The notes: generated from the sequence alone by a model not told the origin. A stretch of DNA of 64,000 nt from Proteus terrae subsp. cibarius (GCF_011045835.1 NZ_CP047349.1:3867501-3931500); one strand, 5' to 3'. Counted from the stretch's first letter, positions 22,775-31,743 are shown. Translations and numbers: made by a program.

Positions 22775-23908
22775 ATGCAAAACACAATTAATTCACAATA
22801 CAATGAAATGGTTGAATTTTTAAAAGAATTAGTGAACACAGAAAGTGGCTCTTATGATAAAGAGGGCGTTGATGCTGTTGCTAATTTACTTATCCAACGT
22901 TATGAAAAACTCGGTTTTGTTGTTGAAATTTTTAAAAATGACAAACTAGGGAATAATTACCGTTTAGTGCATAAAGAAGCTAAAGATCCACAAATTTTCA
23001 TTGCTGCTCATCTTGATACAGTTTTCCCTAAAGGAACAGTGGCAGAGCGTCCATTTAGTATCGAAGGTACTCGTGCTTACGGCCCTGGCGTTATTGATAT
23101 GAAAGCCAGTCATGTTCTGACTTATTACGCGATCAATGCACTGATGCAATCAGGCAATAGTGCTTATAAAAATGTTGAAATTTTCCTGAATTGTGATGAA
23201 GAAATTGGTTCAAAAACTTCTCGTGGTCTGATTGAACAGTATGCCAAGAATAAATCCTATGCCTTAGTGATGGAGCCTGCTCGAGCTAATGGGGCGATTG
23301 TGAGTGCGCGTCGTGGAGTGGGCACTTATGAGCTTTTAATTGAAGGTAAAGCATCTCACTCAGGTATTGCACCAGAAGCGGGAATTAGTGCTATTCAAGA
23401 ACTCTCTTATAAAATTCAAGCGTTACATGCGCTTTCTCGCCATGATGACGGGCTTTCTGTCAACGTAGGATTGATTTCTGGTGGTACATCAGTCAATACC
23501 GTTGCACCTAATGCGCGTGCTGAAATTGATGTTCGTATTTCAACCGATGAGCAAGGTGTTGAAATTGATAAACTTGTAAGGGAAGTATGTAGCAAGCCTG
23601 CCTTGGAAGGTATTAAGCTTACACTTAATGGTGGTATTAATCGCCCTCCTATGGTCAAAACGCCTGAAAGTGGTGCTTTAATTGACATCATAAAAGAGCA
23701 AGCTCGTCTACTTGGTCTTGATATTGAAGATATTTCAACAGGTGGTGGCTCTGATGCTTCGTTTACAGCAGGGGTTGGCACACCTAGTGTAGATGGTTTA
23801 GGCCCTATTGGGGGATATCAACACAGCGATAAAGAATATATTGATTTGCCTTCATTAACCGAAAGAACGGCGCTATTTGCCAATATTTTAAAGCGCTTGT
23901 CTCAATAA
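22775..23908 (+). CDS. M20-family metallopeptidase, glutamate carboxypeptidase (CPG2)-like
   Basis: 377-residue cytosolic di-zinc hydrolase. The M20 ligand pattern is complete: H79 and D81 in AAHLDTVFPKG, bridging D108 in GPGVIDMK, the base and metal glutamates in DEEIG (141-145), E167 in VMEPA, and the C-terminal histidine in GGYQHSDKEY. The lid domain (SHSGIAPEAG and following) is present. Relatives include carboxypeptidase G2, which removes C-terminal glutamate from folates and peptides; the true substrate is unknown. AAGAGG precedes the ATG. A YfcC-type carrier follows after 9 bases, implying import and then hydrolysis of one substrate. No secretion signal is seen. Confidence 0.85.
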   Translation: MQNTINSQYNEMVEFLKELVNTESGSYDKEGVDAVANLLIQRYEKLGFVVEIFKNDKLGNNYRLVHKEAKDPQIFIAAHLDTVFPKGTVAERPFSIEGTRAYGPGVIDMKASHVLTYYAINALMQSGNSAYKNVEIFLNCDEEIGSKTSRGLIEQYAKNKSYALVMEPARANGAIVSARRGVGTYELLIEGKASHSGIAPEAGISAIQELSYKIQALHALSRHDDGLSVNVGLISGGTSVNTVAPNARAEIDVRISTDEQGVEIDKLVREVCSKPALEGIKLTLNGGINRPPMVKTPESGALIDIIKEQARLLGLDIEDISTGGGSDASFTAGVGTPSVDGLGPIGGYQHSDKEYIDLPSLTERTALFANILKRLSQ

Positions 23909-23917
23909 GGTGAATGT

Positions 23918-25324
23918 ATGGATAAGAATAAAAAAATAAAATGGGCTATGCCAGATGCTTTTATTATTATTTTTGGCATCGTTATCTTAGCCGCTATTGC
24001 AACTTATTTAATTCCTGCCGGCACTTACGAACGCGAAACAGTAAATGGGCTAAATCGTGTTGTACCGGGAAGTTTTGGTTATGTTGACCAGAATCCAGCT
24101 TCATTAATGGATGTTTTTTACGCCATTCCTGTGGGATTAAAGCAATCAGCGAGCATTATTTTCCTGATCTTTATGATTGGTGGTGCGATAGCTATTTATG
24201 ATAGAACTCGTGCTATTGATTCAGGGATCAATGCGTTAATTATCAAAACAAAAGGTAATTACCAAGCACTGATTATTACTGTTGCATTTATCTTTGGAAT
24301 GCTTTCATCATTAGGATTGGCTGCCAACGCGGTTATTGCTTTTATTCCAATAGGAATAGCCCTTTCGCGTTCGATGAAATTAGATGCCATAACAGGAGTC
24401 GCTGTTGTTTACCTCGGATATTATGCAGGAAATGCAGTCGGCGTTTTAGATCCTACTATTTTAGGTACAGCACAAACGTTAGCTGAAGTACCTCTATTTT
24501 CAGGTGTAATTTTTAGGATTGTATTATTCTCAATTTTGATTGTAGTCACTATTGCTTATATTGTTTGGTATGCAAGACGTATCGCGAATAACCCAACTAA
24601 AAGTTATATGTATGGACTTACAACTGATGATCCTGATTATGATGCTCATGAAGATCAAACAATGGATGGTACTTTCTCTTTAATGCAAAAATTGAGTCTT
24701 GTTGTCTTTATTGCATTTATCGGATTGTTTTTATACGGTGCATTTGAATATAAGTGGGGAATTGAACACTTATCTGCCATCTTTATTATGATGAGTGTTG
24801 TGGTAGCGGCGATGTTTAAAATTAGCCCTAATGACTACATCAAAACCTTTATGAAAGGTGCTCAATCTTTAGTTTATGGTGCATTAGTTGTTGGTATTGC
24901 AAGAGCTGTAATTGTTATTTTAGATGAAGGACGAGTACTGGATTCTATTGTTCAAGCCACACTCGTTCCATTACAGCAAACCTCTCACTTTTGGGGAGCG
25001 CAGTTACTTTATTTCTTTAATTTATTATTTAATTTATTGGTAACATCAGGAACCGGACAAGCTTCTATAGTGATGCCTATTATGGTACCTATCTTAGATA
25101 TCTTGGATCTCACTCGCCAAACTGGTGTCTTGATCCTTAAATTAGGCGATGGATTTACTAACATAATTACACCAACATCTGGCGTATTAATGGCAGTATT
25201 GGCCGTAGGAAAAGTGCCTTGGACTCGTTGGGTTAAATTTGTTTTCCCTATCTTGATGATTTGGACAGTGATTGGTATGGCGGCGATTGGTATCGCAACC
25301 GCTATTAACTATGGCCCTGTCTGA
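23918..25324 (+). CDS. YfcC-family (C4-dicarboxylate anaerobic carrier-like) permease
   Basis: 468-residue polytopic inner-membrane protein with about 11-12 hydrophobic segments. The start MDKNKKIKWAMPDAFIIIFG and the IPAGTYERE segment after TM1 are typical of the YfcC/DcuC-like superfamily, as is the GDGFTNIITPTSGVLMAVL stretch in the C-terminal half. Members are annotated as carriers for basic amino acids, peptides or dicarboxylates, mostly without direct proof. It sits 9 bases after the M20 peptidase, which is probably its substrate-processing partner, and ends at a shared bidirectional terminator. Confidence 0.8.
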   Translation: MDKNKKIKWAMPDAFIIIFGIVILAAIATYLIPAGTYERETVNGLNRVVPGSFGYVDQNPASLMDVFYAIPVGLKQSASIIFLIFMIGGAIAIYDRTRAIDSGINALIIKTKGNYQALIITVAFIFGMLSSLGLAANAVIAFIPIGIALSRSMKLDAITGVAVVYLGYYAGNAVGVLDPTILGTAQTLAEVPLFSGVIFRIVLFSILIVVTIAYIVWYARRIANNPTKSYMYGLTTDDPDYDAHEDQTMDGTFSLMQKLSLVVFIAFIGLFLYGAFEYKWGIEHLSAIFIMMSVVVAAMFKISPNDYIKTFMKGAQSLVYGALVVGIARAVIVILDEGRVLDSIVQATLVPLQQTSHFWGAQLLYFFNLLFNLLVTSGTGQASIVMPIMVPILDILDLTRQTGVLILKLGDGFTNIITPTSGVLMAVLAVGKVPWTRWVKFVFPILMIWTVIGMAAIGIATAINYGPV

Positions 25325-25343
25325 TTTATAAAATAAGAAAATA

Positions 25344-25375
25344 AAATAGCCGCATATAATAAGCGGCTATTTTTT
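25344..25375. terminator. Bidirectional terminator between YfcC carrier and TetR genes
   Basis: AAATAGCCGC (25344-25353) pairs perfectly with GCGGCTATTT (25363-25372) around a 9-base loop, with T residues on one side and A residues on the other. Confidence 0.85.
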
Positions 25376-25380
25376 CAATT

Positions 25381-26013
25381 CTAATTAATTTGATGTTGAA
25401 AACCGAGCAATAATTGCTCTAACCCAAATTCGAAGCGACTTGTAAAATCATCAGCAAAAAGAACCTCTCTTGCTTGCCAAGTTTGAGGAAATTTATCTTG
25501 GACTAATTGCTCAAATGCCTCTCTTTTATCCATTAATTCTGCTTTTTCAATGAGCATGACGGATTGTTGTTCTATACAACATCCTAAAATAAAATAAAGT
25601 AACGCCATTGTCATTTTGCTGGCTAATTGAGCTGAAGTACCTGACTGCATAATTGCATTAATAAAAGTATTATTTATACGTAATACATTTTCAGAAATGA
25701 CATAAGTACCTGCAAATACTCTGGCACCGTCCCTATGACGTAAAAATGCGTTTCTTAAATCATAAGAAAGGCGTGTTATATCTTTTTTCCAATCATTATG
25801 AAATTCAAAATTTACGGCAACATCGCTGACTATTCTATCTGCAATCCCTTCAATTAACGTCTGTTTGTTATCAAAATGCCAATAGAGAGAGGCTGCTTTT
25901 ATCTGTAGAGCATCCGCTAGTTTACGCATTGTTAAGCCTTCAATACCTTCTGTCTCTAGTAATGCAAGGGCGGTATCTACTACTTTTAGCCGTTCAATTT
26001 TAGGTGTTTTCAT
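25381..26013 (-). CDS. TetR-class transcriptional repressor
   Basis: 210-residue regulator. The N-terminal helix-turn-helix has ALLETEGIEGLTMRKLADAL followed by the recognition segment KAASLYWHFDNKQTLIEGIA (about residues 15-58). The C-terminal helical core (about 80-205) resembles the tetracycline-repressor class rather than AcrR. It is divergent from a HlyD/MFS pair, and two matching 13-bp palindromes lie in the 118-bp gap. It most likely represses both transcripts until a ligand, perhaps an export substrate, binds. Confidence 0.88.
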   Translation of the reverse strand: MKTPKIERLKVVDTALALLETEGIEGLTMRKLADALQIKAASLYWHFDNKQTLIEGIADRIVSDVAVNFEFHNDWKKDITRLSYDLRNAFLRHRDGARVFAGTYVISENVLRINNTFINAIMQSGTSAQLASKMTMALLYFILGCCIEQQSVMLIEKAELMDKREAFEQLVQDKFPQTWQAREVLFADDFTSRFEFGLEQLLLGFQHQIN

Positions 26014-26041
26014 AAATAATTCTCATTACCCTCTTTTATAT

Positions 26042-26086
26042 CTAACATTGTTAGTTTAACATGTTTATATAGACTAACAATGTTAG
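26042..26086. promoter_or_regulatory. Paired palindromic operators of the TetR/HlyD-MFS system
   Basis: CTAACATTGTTAG (26042-26054) and CTAACAATGTTAG (26074-26086) are 13-bp palindromes with identical arms CTAACA/TGTTAG and central T or A. Their centres are 32 bp apart, three helical turns. They lie 29-73 bp from the repressor start, in the divergent control region. Confidence 0.8.
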
Positions 26087-26131
26087 ATTGCAGTTTAAGT
26101 GAGTAGAAATATCGTTATTTGGGAATGAAAT

Positions 26132-27232
26132 ATGAAAAATACATCATCAAGAAAAGAAAAAATAATGCAATTTATAATGACTTATACTCCTTGGATTGCG
26201 GTCATTTTAGTTATTGTATTGATTACAACTGCGACGTTAGATTGGGATAAATGGAGGAGTGATGCACGATATCAAACCACTGATAATGCCTACATAAAAA
26301 CAGACCCTACAATATTAAAATCAAGAATGACGGGGTTTATTTCTGAAATAAAAAAGGAGGATTATCAGTTTGTTAAACAAGGAGATGTTATTGCTATTAT
26401 TAATGATAACGAACAGTTACTTAGTAAAAAGGCCGCTATTGCCGAGTTTAAAAAAGCACAATTACAGTTTAATAATTTAAAAGAAGAGATAAAAGCGTCT
26501 GAACTTAATATCGAAACTTTACATAATCGCTATGAAGCGACAGTTATTGATGTCGCTCAAGCGAAAAGAAATCCTTTATTACGAAAAGATTTAATTCGAA
26601 GTGGGGCTATAACTCAACAAAATTACCTTGATGCGCAATCTGATTTACAACGTTTAATAAAATTACAAAGCGCAGCTAAAAATGAATGGGAGCAAGCTAA
26701 ACAATCATTGGTATTACTTAAAGCTCAAGAAGAAATACGTCTAACAGAAAAAAATATTGCCCAAACACGTTATCAACAAACAGAAACAGAACTCACTTAT
26801 ACAAGAATAGAAGCCCCTTTTGATGCTCAGTTAAATAAAATAAAAGTCAATCTTGGTAGTTTAGTTACACCTGGCACAGAAATCGTCACACTGACTCCTC
26901 TAAATCATATTTACATCATTGCGAATTTAAAAGAGACACAGATAAAAAAAATTCTTCCTGAACAAACTGTTTCTATCAAGATAGATGCTTTTCCTAATGA
27001 AATATATCAAGGAAAAGTTCGTTATATTGGTGCGCAAAGTAGTGGTGAGTCGGCACTAATTCCTGCCGATAATGCAAGTGGCAATTTCACTAAAGTTGTT
27101 CAACGTATTCCTGTTTACATCACTTTTGATAGTAATAATAAATTATTCGCTAAATTGCGTGCTGGCATGTCTGTCGAAATAAAAATAGACACAGAAAGTT
27201 TATCTATAGAGGAGGTTGATGGTGACGCTTAA
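26132..27232 (+). CDS. HlyD/EmrA-type membrane fusion protein
   Basis: 366-residue periplasmic adaptor anchored by one N-terminal helix (about 17-36). The lipoyl-like half-motifs appear as YQTTDNAYIKTDPTILKSRM (about 48-67) and the later LTYTRIEAPFDAQLNKIKV. They are separated by a long coiled coil (about 95-215), followed by the beta-barrel domain. The N-terminal TTDNAY is typical of EmrA partners of DHA2 pumps. It is translationally coupled to the next gene, with which it overlaps by 14 bases. Confidence 0.88.
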   Translation: MKNTSSRKEKIMQFIMTYTPWIAVILVIVLITTATLDWDKWRSDARYQTTDNAYIKTDPTILKSRMTGFISEIKKEDYQFVKQGDVIAIINDNEQLLSKKAAIAEFKKAQLQFNNLKEEIKASELNIETLHNRYEATVIDVAQAKRNPLLRKDLIRSGAITQQNYLDAQSDLQRLIKLQSAAKNEWEQAKQSLVLLKAQEEIRLTEKNIAQTRYQQTETELTYTRIEAPFDAQLNKIKVNLGSLVTPGTEIVTLTPLNHIYIIANLKETQIKKILPEQTVSIKIDAFPNEIYQGKVRYIGAQSSGESALIPADNASGNFTKVVQRIPVYITFDSNNKLFAKLRAGMSVEIKIDTESLSIEEVDGDA

Positions 27233-28754
27233 TTTCTTGTCTGGCGCACAAGAAAATAGACCTTTATTTATCGTATTTTCTGTTTTTTTTGGTGCTATTT
27301 TATCTACGTTATTTATTCGTATGTTTTCTATTTCTTTGGCTGATCTACGAGGCATTTTTGCTCTAGATGTAGTCCAAGGATCTTGGTTAAACGTGGCGAT
27401 TAATTCTGCTCAGTTAATCAGTATGACATTAGTACCTTGGTTTATGGTGATTTATGGTGCTGAGAAAATATTAATTAGTTCAAGCTTATTACTTTTTGTC
27501 TGTTGTATTTTTGTCTCTAGTTATGGTGATTTTATTGGGCTACCTTTTTTATTAATACTGCATTTTTTGATTGGTTTTTGTTTGGGGGTCTATTTGCCAA
27601 TGACAATTTCTTTGGCATTAAGAAGTTTAAACCCTAATGTTTGGTTAATCGTTATGGCGGCTTATAGCCTACGTGTTTCAGTAGGAATGGATGCAGGAAT
27701 AGGAATTTCAGGTTCAATATTTGAGATCTTAAATTGGCGCTGGCTCTATTGGATTTCAATGTTATTTTCGTTAGCTATTATCTTTTTTGCTTGGCGTGGA
27801 ATGCCAATTTCACCTATCAATAAGGAGCAACTTGCACAAAGTGATTGGGGAGGAATGACATTAAAATGCCTAGGTTTAACTCTATTATATATTAGTGTTG
27901 TTCAAGGTGAGTTACTTGGATGGTGGGATTCAGGACTGATTATTTCTTGTTTACTTGGTAGTGCTATTTTAATACTGACTTTTATTATTAGAGCGGTAAC
28001 TTATAGCAAAAGTTTTGGATATCTAAATTGGCTGACAAATTATAATTTAAGGGTCTGTTTTGTCATTGCTTGTTTATACGGTTTTTTAATGTTGCCCAAC
28101 TCATTATTTGTGCCTTCTTTTTTGAGTATTGTTGCAGGCTTAAAAGCACAACAAATAGGAGAAATAAGCAATGTTGGTTTTATTACCTATCTTCTTTGTA
28201 GTCCTTTAGCCATTATTATCGCACGTCGGCTAGAGCCTCGTTTAGTGATGATGATAGGAATGACTATTATTGGTGTTTCTTGTTTACTTGGTCATCAAAT
28301 TACTTATCAGTGGAGATCAGACGATTTCTTTTTGCTTATGGTGATACAAGCTATTGGGGAATGTATTTTATTAATTGGTTTAATTGCTTCATTTGTGACC
28401 AATATTAAACCCAGTGAAGCGTTGCATCTTGGGGCTTATATTTCAATAGCAAGAGTATTAATGCCAGCACTAGCTGGAGCCTTAATGAATACGTATTTAA
28501 GAATATCTTATGATACACACCAAGGGTCATTAAGAGGGTATGTGCAAACTGGAGAACAAAAATTATTAGGAAATGGGATTGATAACGTTCAAGATGTTAT
28601 GGCTTTAATAACAAGGGAGTCTCATGTTGCATCCTTTATAGATGGATTTCATTTAATAACATGGTTTGTTGTTTTAGGATTGATTTGTCTATTTTTTTTA
28701 AAACCTTCACCCGCTAATCCTATTGTGCCAACATTATTTACTATTCAAAAATAA
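27219..28754 (+). CDS. MFS (DHA2, EmrB-like) drug efflux transporter
   Basis: 511-residue inner-membrane protein with about 14 hydrophobic segments, partner of the preceding adaptor; a TolC-type channel would complete an EmrAB-TolC-like pump. Motif-C-like RVSVGMDAGIGISGSIFE is at about 145-163. ATG 27219 lies 3 bases after AGGAGG (27210-27215); GTG 27222 has better spacing and is an alternative, and an in-frame TTG at 27216 abuts the ribosome site and is unlikely. Motif A after TM2 is degenerate compared with classical EmrB. The substrate is unknown. Confidence 0.83.
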   Translation: MVTLNFLSGAQENRPLFIVFSVFFGAILSTLFIRMFSISLADLRGIFALDVVQGSWLNVAINSAQLISMTLVPWFMVIYGAEKILISSSLLLFVCCIFVSSYGDFIGLPFLLILHFLIGFCLGVYLPMTISLALRSLNPNVWLIVMAAYSLRVSVGMDAGIGISGSIFEILNWRWLYWISMLFSLAIIFFAWRGMPISPINKEQLAQSDWGGMTLKCLGLTLLYISVVQGELLGWWDSGLIISCLLGSAILILTFIIRAVTYSKSFGYLNWLTNYNLRVCFVIACLYGFLMLPNSLFVPSFLSIVAGLKAQQIGEISNVGFITYLLCSPLAIIIARRLEPRLVMMIGMTIIGVSCLLGHQITYQWRSDDFFLLMVIQAIGECILLIGLIASFVTNIKPSEALHLGAYISIARVLMPALAGALMNTYLRISYDTHQGSLRGYVQTGEQKLLGNGIDNVQDVMALITRESHVASFIDGFHLITWFVVLGLICLFFLKPSPANPIVPTLFTIQK

Positions 28755-28784
28755 AACTCTGCCTGTAATCGATAACAGGCAGAG
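28747..28784 (-). terminator. Terminator downstream of the DUF411 gene (minus strand)
   Basis: CTCTGCCTGT (28757-28766) pairs with ACAGGCAGAG (28775-28784). On the minus strand a T-rich run follows. It can also block the convergent MFS transcript. Confidence 0.7.
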
Positions 28785-28871
28785 GAAAATAGCACTATCG
28801 GAGAGATATATTGCTATTAAAACAACACTACAGTAAGAACAAAACTAATTAAGAAAATAAGTAAGAAAAAA

Positions 28872-29321
28872 TTAGTTGTAAGACTTAAATAGGGATTGAT
28901 TACCTGATTTATCAAAAGCGATAACTTGGTAAGGCTCTTTATAATCACCGGCATACATACCTAAACTTCCTGCAGGCATTCCCCCAACCGCAATACCCGA
29001 TTTAGATTTATCCACTAAGTCGATATTTTTTAAGCTATCAACCGGGATATGTCCGACTAAGTCTTTACCTTGATAAGTCGCAAAGTGGCAACTTAATAAA
29101 TTATTGGGTACACCTGCTTGTTGGTACTTTTCCATTAATTGTGTTTCTGAAACGATATTTACTTTAACGTTAAAGCCAGCTTCTTTTACACCATCAGCCC
29201 ATAAAGTACAGCATCCGCAACTCTCTGTTTTATAAACCTCAACAACATTATGACTAGAAGCATAAGCTGTGCTTGTAAAAGCAGAGATAGCGATAATAGA
29301 AGGTAGTAATAACTTTTTCAT
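28872..29321 (-). CDS. DUF411-family periplasmic metal-binding protein
   Basis: 149 residues with a signal peptide (MKKLLLPSIIAISAFTSTAYA, cleavage near 21). The mature part is a DUF411 domain with ESCGCCTLW (about 33-41), a later cysteine in LLSCHFA (about 76-82), and GMPAGSLGM. The cysteine pair and thioredoxin-like spacing suggest binding of copper or similar soft metals. Relatives occur in copper and silver resistance loci. No other metal-resistance genes adjoin it here, apart from an unexplained palindrome at 29657-29671. The function is inferred. Confidence 0.8.
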   Translation of the reverse strand: MKKLLLPSIIAISAFTSTAYASSHNVVEVYKTESCGCCTLWADGVKEAGFNVKVNIVSETQLMEKYQQAGVPNNLLSCHFATYQGKDLVGHIPVDSLKNIDLVDKSKSGIAVGGMPAGSLGMYAGDYKEPYQVIAFDKSGNQSLFKSYN

Positions 29322-29656
29322 TGTCTATTCCTTTCATTAAGTTGATAGATGAAACAATAATCTTTCCCCCTACTGGAAGGTCAATTTAATTAAGGTATAA
29401 ACGCGTAGAGTTTTGTAAAAAAATATTTATAGAAAACAAAGGTATAAATAATACTTTGCTTATCTTTTTTTGATTTTTTTCGAGAATATGACTTGATATA
29501 AGTAGAAAAAAAGCCTGCATAGCAGGCTTAAAATGGAGAAAACAGGGTAAACGTAGAGTAGTTAGGATGTAAACGACTATGAGGGTATCTCATGAGTTAA
29601 ATCACCTCTTGCGAAGAGTAGCTGTGCTTTAACTGATAATAACTATAAACCTAAAC

Positions 29657-29671
29657 TTAACCTGAGGTTAA
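29657..29671. promoter_or_regulatory. Palindromic operator-like site TTAACCTGAGGTTAA
   Basis: Perfect inverted repeat TTAACCT/AGGTTAA around a single G. Its form recalls spacer operators of MerR-family regulators. No promoter-gene pair is obvious next to it, so it is an orphan site. Confidence 0.4.
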
Positions 29672-29738
29672 AGCGGAGAAATTTGTATAAAGGATCCAAT
29701 TTTATTGATTAAACTAAAATATAAAAAAGTGAAAAATA

Positions 29739-29770
29739 AAAAGCCAATATATTTCAATATATTAGCTTTT
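29739..29770. terminator. Terminator of the YgiW-type gene
   Basis: AAAAGC and AATATAT pair with ATATATT and GCTTTT around TTCA. On the minus strand the hairpin is followed by TTTTTATTTTT, so it serves the gene ending at 29819. Confidence 0.65.
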
Positions 29771-29818
29771 ATCATAATCAGGTTGTATTTGATTTGAAGA
29801 CAAATTATTTGATGGTAA

Positions 29819-30214
29819 TTATTTGATAATAGTAATTTGTTTTACGTCGATCTCGGTACTTGTCCACTCTTTATCAATTTTACCTTCAATTCTGACAGTA
29901 TTTTCTGGTGTGACTGTTTGTCCGCGCCATCTTTTATTATCAATATCTACATTGATACCGCCGGTGCTATCTTCAAAAACATACAGCTCATCGCCAATTT
30001 TTTTGGTAATTTTACCCGTTAAGATAACCCAAGTGTCATCAGAAAGATCCTTTGCTTTAGCAACGGTTGTTTCACTAATAGAAGGGCCTTTAAATCCACC
30101 TTGCTCTGTTGTGGGGGTCTGAATAGATCCTTGAAAGCCACCTTCATGTGTTGTACTTGCTTGAGATGCAAAAGCCAAAGTACTACCGATTAATAATACA
30201 AGTATTTTTTTCAT
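29819..30214 (-). CDS. ygiW: YgiW/YdeI-family periplasmic stress-tolerance OB-fold protein
   Basis: 131 residues: signal peptide (MKKILVLLIGSTLAFASQA, about 1-19), a low-complexity GGFQGS/GGFKGP stretch with two copies of the GGF(Q/K)G motif, and a BOF OB-fold domain (about 50-131) with VILTGKITKKIGDELYVFED and KRWRGQTVTP. The family binds periplasmic ligands, possibly cations, and supports stress tolerance. E. coli ygiW precedes qseBC; no such genes follow here. Confidence 0.85.
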   Translation of the reverse strand: MKKILVLLIGSTLAFASQASTTHEGGFQGSIQTPTTEQGGFKGPSISETTVAKAKDLSDDTWVILTGKITKKIGDELYVFEDSTGGINVDIDNKRWRGQTVTPENTVRIEGKIDKEWTSTEIDVKQITIIK

Positions 30215-30575
30215 AACAAGCTCGCTTATAGGTTAATAATTCAACTAATTAATGTATTAGATTTTATTTCATTTCTATGTATAAAACCGCATTTTAAGGT
30301 AAATTTAAGTATTAATATATCAACTGATTGATATTAACCTTTAAATTATAGACCTTTATTTTTCTTTGTTCTTTTTGTTGATATAAGTATCTATCACTAA
30401 ATACTTCTTTTCTCTAAGTTAAATCTACTAGTTATTTCCCCTTAGGATCGGTGTTGGCAGTTATTCAAAAATATACCCTTTGGGATCATTGTTTTTGGAT
30501 GTGTTACCTCTTATCATCCAGCGCTTTCAAAATTTTTTTAATTTTCCCCTATTATTTTTAGAGGTTTTAGGTTTT
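30215..30575. other. Divergent gap between ygiW-type gene and satP
   Basis: 361 bp with no credible gene. An imperfect inverted repeat, TTAATATATCA pairing with TGATATTAA (30312-30337), lies between the divergent genes. An in-frame ATG at 30480 opens a longer SatP reading frame that I consider untranslated. Confidence 0.45.
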
Positions 30576-31139
30576 ATGACTAACGAACGTATTGCCAATC
30601 CGGGTCCATTAGGTTTAATGGGTTTTGGTATGACAACGATTTTGTTGAACATACATAATGCCGGTTTTTTCCCAGTTGTCTCAGTCATTATGAGTATGGG
30701 AATTTTTTATGGTGGGATCGCTCAAGTTATTGCTGGAATTTTTGAGTTCAAAAAAGGCAACACTTTTGGCGCCACTGCATTTACCTCTTACGGCTTCTTT
30801 TGGATAACATTGGTAGGAATTTGGTTATTACCAGTGATGGGCTTAAGCGAGCCAACAACACCTCTCTTTTTAGGTGTGTTTTTAGCACTGTGGGGAATTT
30901 TTACCTTTTTCATGTTCATTGGCACGTTAAAAGCCAATAGAGCGCTACAGTTTGTCTTTTTAAGTCTGACAGTTTTATTTGCTTTACTGGCGATAGGAAA
31001 TATCACCGGCAATGCACTGATTTTAAAAATTGCAGGTTTTGAAGGGATTATTTGTGGTGCCAGTGCTTTTTATCTTGCAATGGCTGAAGTATTAAATGAG
31101 ATGTATGGCAGAACAATACTGCCAATTGGTCATAAGTAA
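30576..31139 (+). CDS. satP: SatP (YaaH) acetate/succinate-proton symporter
   Basis: 187-residue inner-membrane protein of the AceTr (GPR1/FUN34/YaaH) family with six helices. The signature NPGPLGLMGFGMTTILLN is at about 6-23, and FGATAFTSYGFFW is the second conserved block. The C-terminal EVLNEMYGRTILPIG matches E. coli. It imports acetate and succinate with protons. I chose ATG 30576 because it aligns with the 188-residue E. coli protein; the longer frame from 30480 adds 32 hydrophobic residues without family support. A 10-bp hairpin (31151-31174) follows. Confidence 0.92.
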   Translation: MTNERIANPGPLGLMGFGMTTILLNIHNAGFFPVVSVIMSMGIFYGGIAQVIAGIFEFKKGNTFGATAFTSYGFFWITLVGIWLLPVMGLSEPTTPLFLGVFLALWGIFTFFMFIGTLKANRALQFVFLSLTVLFALLAIGNITGNALILKIAGFEGIICGASAFYLAMAEVLNEMYGRTILPIGHK

Positions 31140-31150
31140 CTGTTTTATAA

Positions 31151-31174
31151 AGAAGTGGCTATTTAGCCACTTCT
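31151..31174. terminator. Hairpin shared by satP and rhomboid 3' ends
   Basis: AGAAGTGGCT (31151-31160) pairs perfectly with AGCCACTTCT (31165-31174) around ATTT. It overlaps the last codons of the convergent rhomboid gene. There is no long T run, so termination may be partial. Confidence 0.55.
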
Positions 31175-31743
31175 ACTACTCGGCTTTTACGGCGAATTAG
31201 CTTTCTTGCACACCATGCATAAAGTAGCCCTGCAACAACACCTGAAATATGTGATTCTGTTGATACACCTAATTGTCCCGGGATTAATCCGTAGGCCATT
31301 GATCCATAATAGAATAGAACAAAGAGTGCGATCACGATATCGATGATTTTACGTCGAGTAAAAGCGTGAGCAATAAGCAAAGACCACAACCCAAAAATCC
31401 ATCCACTTGCACCAACGTGAACAGCGCTTCGTCCAAAAATCCAAACTAATAAACCGCTTACAATAATGATAAATATACTAGATAACACATATTCTCGTAG
31501 AGATTGGGTCATGGATAAAAAACTAAGAATAAGAAGTGGGAGTAGATTACTAAATAGATGAGACCAAGATCCATGAATGAAAGGCGCGATAAAAATACCA
31601 ATTAAACCTTCACCTGTTCTTGGAATAATGCCCCATTGAAGAAGAGAGATGGGGAGTAGTGAGTTAATAAGTTGAAGTAAGACTAATATGATAGTTAATC
31701 CACCAAGAAAGGTGAGTCTTTTTTTAAACCAAATCTTATCCAT
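31159..31743 (-). CDS. Rhomboid-family intramembrane serine protease
   Basis: 194-residue polytopic membrane protein with the rhomboid catalytic set: HLFSN (62-66) in TM2, GASG with nucleophile S113, and ESHISG with H165 as the catalytic histidine. About six helices fit the minimal prokaryotic form. It cleaves single-pass membrane proteins; the substrate is unknown. It is shorter than GlpG and lacks its N-terminal cytosolic domain. I chose ATG 31743 because AAGG precedes it by 8 bases; a GTG at 31782 would add 13 residues. Providencia has a rhomboid (AarA) that processes TatA; equivalence is not shown. Confidence 0.85.
   Translation of the reverse strand: MDKIWFKKRLTFLGGLTIILVLLQLINSLLPISLLQWGIIPRTGEGLIGIFIAPFIHGSWSHLFSNLLPLLILSFLSMTQSLREYVLSSIFIIIVSGLLVWIFGRSAVHVGASGWIFGLWSLLIAHAFTRRKIIDIVIALFVLFYYGSMAYGLIPGQLGVSTESHISGVVAGLLYAWCARKLIRRKSRVVEVAK

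Larger units (their letters stand above)
29322..29818. other. Gap between the DUF411 and YgiW-type genes
   Basis: 497 bp without a protein gene. It holds a hairpin AAGCCTGC-ATA-GCAGGCTT (29511-29529) that reads as a terminator on the minus strand, a 15-bp palindrome TTAACCTGAGGTTAA (29657-29671), and the terminator of the YgiW-type gene (29739-29770). A small minus-strand RNA ending at the first hairpin is possible but unproven. Confidence 0.45.

Noticed and set aside
30480..30575. 32-residue extension of SatP
   Set aside because: The family starts at MTNERIANPGP, and the extra hydrophobic stretch has no support.
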